From the NCBI GenBank assembly GCA_046309355.1, contig JBKCPL010000042.1:1-64000 (forward strand): a stretch of DNA of 64,000 nt, written 5' to 3'. Every line of letters begins with the position of its first letter. The stretch's first letter is position 1. The notes beneath the pieces are model-generated. The model was not told where the DNA came from. It searched no databases and saw only the letters and a list, made by a program, of their open reading frames with translations. Origin of the DNA: CAYSBE01 sp046309355 (GTDB lineage: Bacteria > Bacteroidota > Bacteroidia > UKL13-3). The position numbers and the translations under genes are program-made. Shown here in pieces: positions 63,332 through 64,000 of the stretch.

Positions 63332-63761
63332 ATTCCTGCGTGTTGAAAAACTTATTGACCATTTCTAGCAGTTGATTATCGGTTATATAATCACTGTTAT
63401 GAACGTGAATGGTTTTCTCCCGAAATGCACTTTGATCAATCAGGTAATTATGTAATTCCTTCTTTGCCTGACCCGGTCCAAATAATACTATTTCATCATA
63501 CTGCTGCAACTGATCTTTTAGTTGATGAAAGTACATTTTCGTGTTCTCTTGTTCTTGCATATTTTTACTGTACTCATTGTTTGACCCATGATACGGGTCA
63601 GAACCAAATCGTGATTGATTGCTGCTCTCACCATGATATCTGGGGTGTGATTCCTTGCCACTTTCCACTATTCGTAAAAAAGTAGCCTTGCCATTTTCCA
63701 TCCCAATAAAACGGGCTTTTGTGTGGTCGATAAATACGGCCATTTGTTTTGTGTGTTTCAT
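63318..63761 (-). CDS. Small cytosolic protein, possibly eRF1-domain-like (baeRF/host-attachment type)
   Basis: 147 residues with no signal peptide or membrane segment. It has three parts: an N-terminal strand pattern VFIDHTKARFIGMENGKATFLRI, a low-complexity His/Ser/Asn-rich linker (about 35-70, YHGESSNQSRFGSDPYHG), and a C-terminal alpha/beta part with YDEIVLFGPGQAKKELHNYL and HVHNSDYITDNQLLEMVNKFF. The FGP-x-x-AK-x-E block resembles bacterial eRF1-domain-2-like or host-attachment proteins; I am not sure of this. It overlaps the ATPase gene tail to tail by 14 bp. Confidence 0.65.
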   Translation of the reverse strand: MKHTKQMAVFIDHTKARFIGMENGKATFLRIVESGKESHPRYHGESSNQSRFGSDPYHGSNNEYSKNMQEQENTKMYFHQLKDQLQQYDEIVLFGPGQAKKELHNYLIDQSAFREKTIHVHNSDYITDNQLLEMVNKFFNTQESKTN

Positions 63762-63781
63762 ATCAACTGATTTTATACATA

Positions 63782-63789
63782 CAAAAATA
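63782..63789 (-). promoter_or_regulatory. -7 box TATTTTTG of the small protein gene
   Basis: The minus strand reads TATTTTTG, an exact TAnnTTTG match 20 bp before the ATG at 63761. The rest of the right edge (63790-64000) holds no gene I can support. Confidence 0.5.
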
Positions 63790-64000
63790 GACTGTACTCC
63801 CTTTTGATTGAATGATATATATCATGCGCTATCTGCTGTACTTCGTATGAGTAGTTGACAATTCGTGGAATTAGCGTATGCGTACCGGTGTTTTTAGCTT
63901 TTAACTTTATAGTCTTGTGATGTATGATAAAAATTATGTGTACCCTAAGCTAAAGTTAGTTAACTTTATACCTTTAATTACCTATTCAACTTATGATAAC

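Overview
The window is a chromosome segment from a member of the Bacteroidota; genus and family cannot be fixed from sequence alone. The pointers are a type III glutamine synthetase, gliding-motility ABC genes gldA/gldF/gldG, a T9SS-type C-terminal sorting domain, a PorE-like TPR/propeller/OmpA lipoprotein, DUF6089 outer-membrane proteins next to uppS-bamA-ompH-ompH, a fused E1 alpha/beta 2-oxoacid dehydrogenase, and promoters of the Bacteroidota type (-33 TTG/TTTG, -7 TAnnTTTG). Base composition is moderately AT-rich and even. I saw no insertion sequence, prophage or CRISPR array.

Layout. 1-3562 (minus): the 5' part of a very long secreted Thr/Ser/Gly-rich beta-repeat protein that runs off the left edge. 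3690-6904: an ABC1-family kinase and TetR-like regulator pair, divergent from a secreted MORN-repeat/von Willebrand A protein, with a 17-bp palindrome between them. 7030-14141: glutamine synthetase III, PorE-like lipoprotein, rpsO and pnp. 14588-29775: a surface-glycan locus of 15 genes in two arms that meet tail to tail at 24694-24708. The plus arm makes and exports an amino and probably amidated sugar (oxidoreductase, ATP-grasp, epimerase, methyltransferase, HAD, aminotransferase, flippase, AsnB-like amidotransferase, glycosyltransferase). The minus arm modifies and transfers (three methyltransferases, acyltransferase, epimerase, glycosyltransferase). No Wzy polymerase or initiating phosphoglycosyltransferase is visible in it.

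29848-39935 is an envelope-biogenesis run: amidotransferase, alpha/beta hydrolase, CBS protein, NAD kinase, three tandem DUF6089 proteins, uppS, bamA and two Skp/OmpH chaperones. 40127-49048 is central metabolism plus small secreted proteins: fused E1 dehydrogenase, two DUF1573 proteins, alanine dehydrogenase, a secreted hydrolase and 2-oxoglutarate dehydrogenase E1. 49085-51280 encodes a PNGase F-like secreted protein with a T9SS tail. Next come a hairpin-rich 400-bp stretch with a 64-bp direct duplication, tRNA-Ser(GGA) and its divergent neighbour panD, a flippase-like membrane protein, rfaE2, a GNAT protein, class I fructose-bisphosphate aldolase and accD. 56154-60549 (minus) is gldA-gldF-gldG-DUF4340. 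A P-type cation ATPase and a small convergent protein of uncertain function close the window.

Much of the window serves the cell surface: outer-membrane assembly (BamA, Skp, DUF6089), lipid carrier (UppS), glycan synthesis, and the gliding/T9SS apparatus with two probable cargo proteins. The most notable points are the hidden higher-order-repeat protein at the left edge, the palindrome and MORN/VWA gene beside the TetR/ABC1 pair, the two-arm glycan locus, the PNGase F homologue that may lack one catalytic acid, and the duplicated hairpin beside tRNA-Ser.
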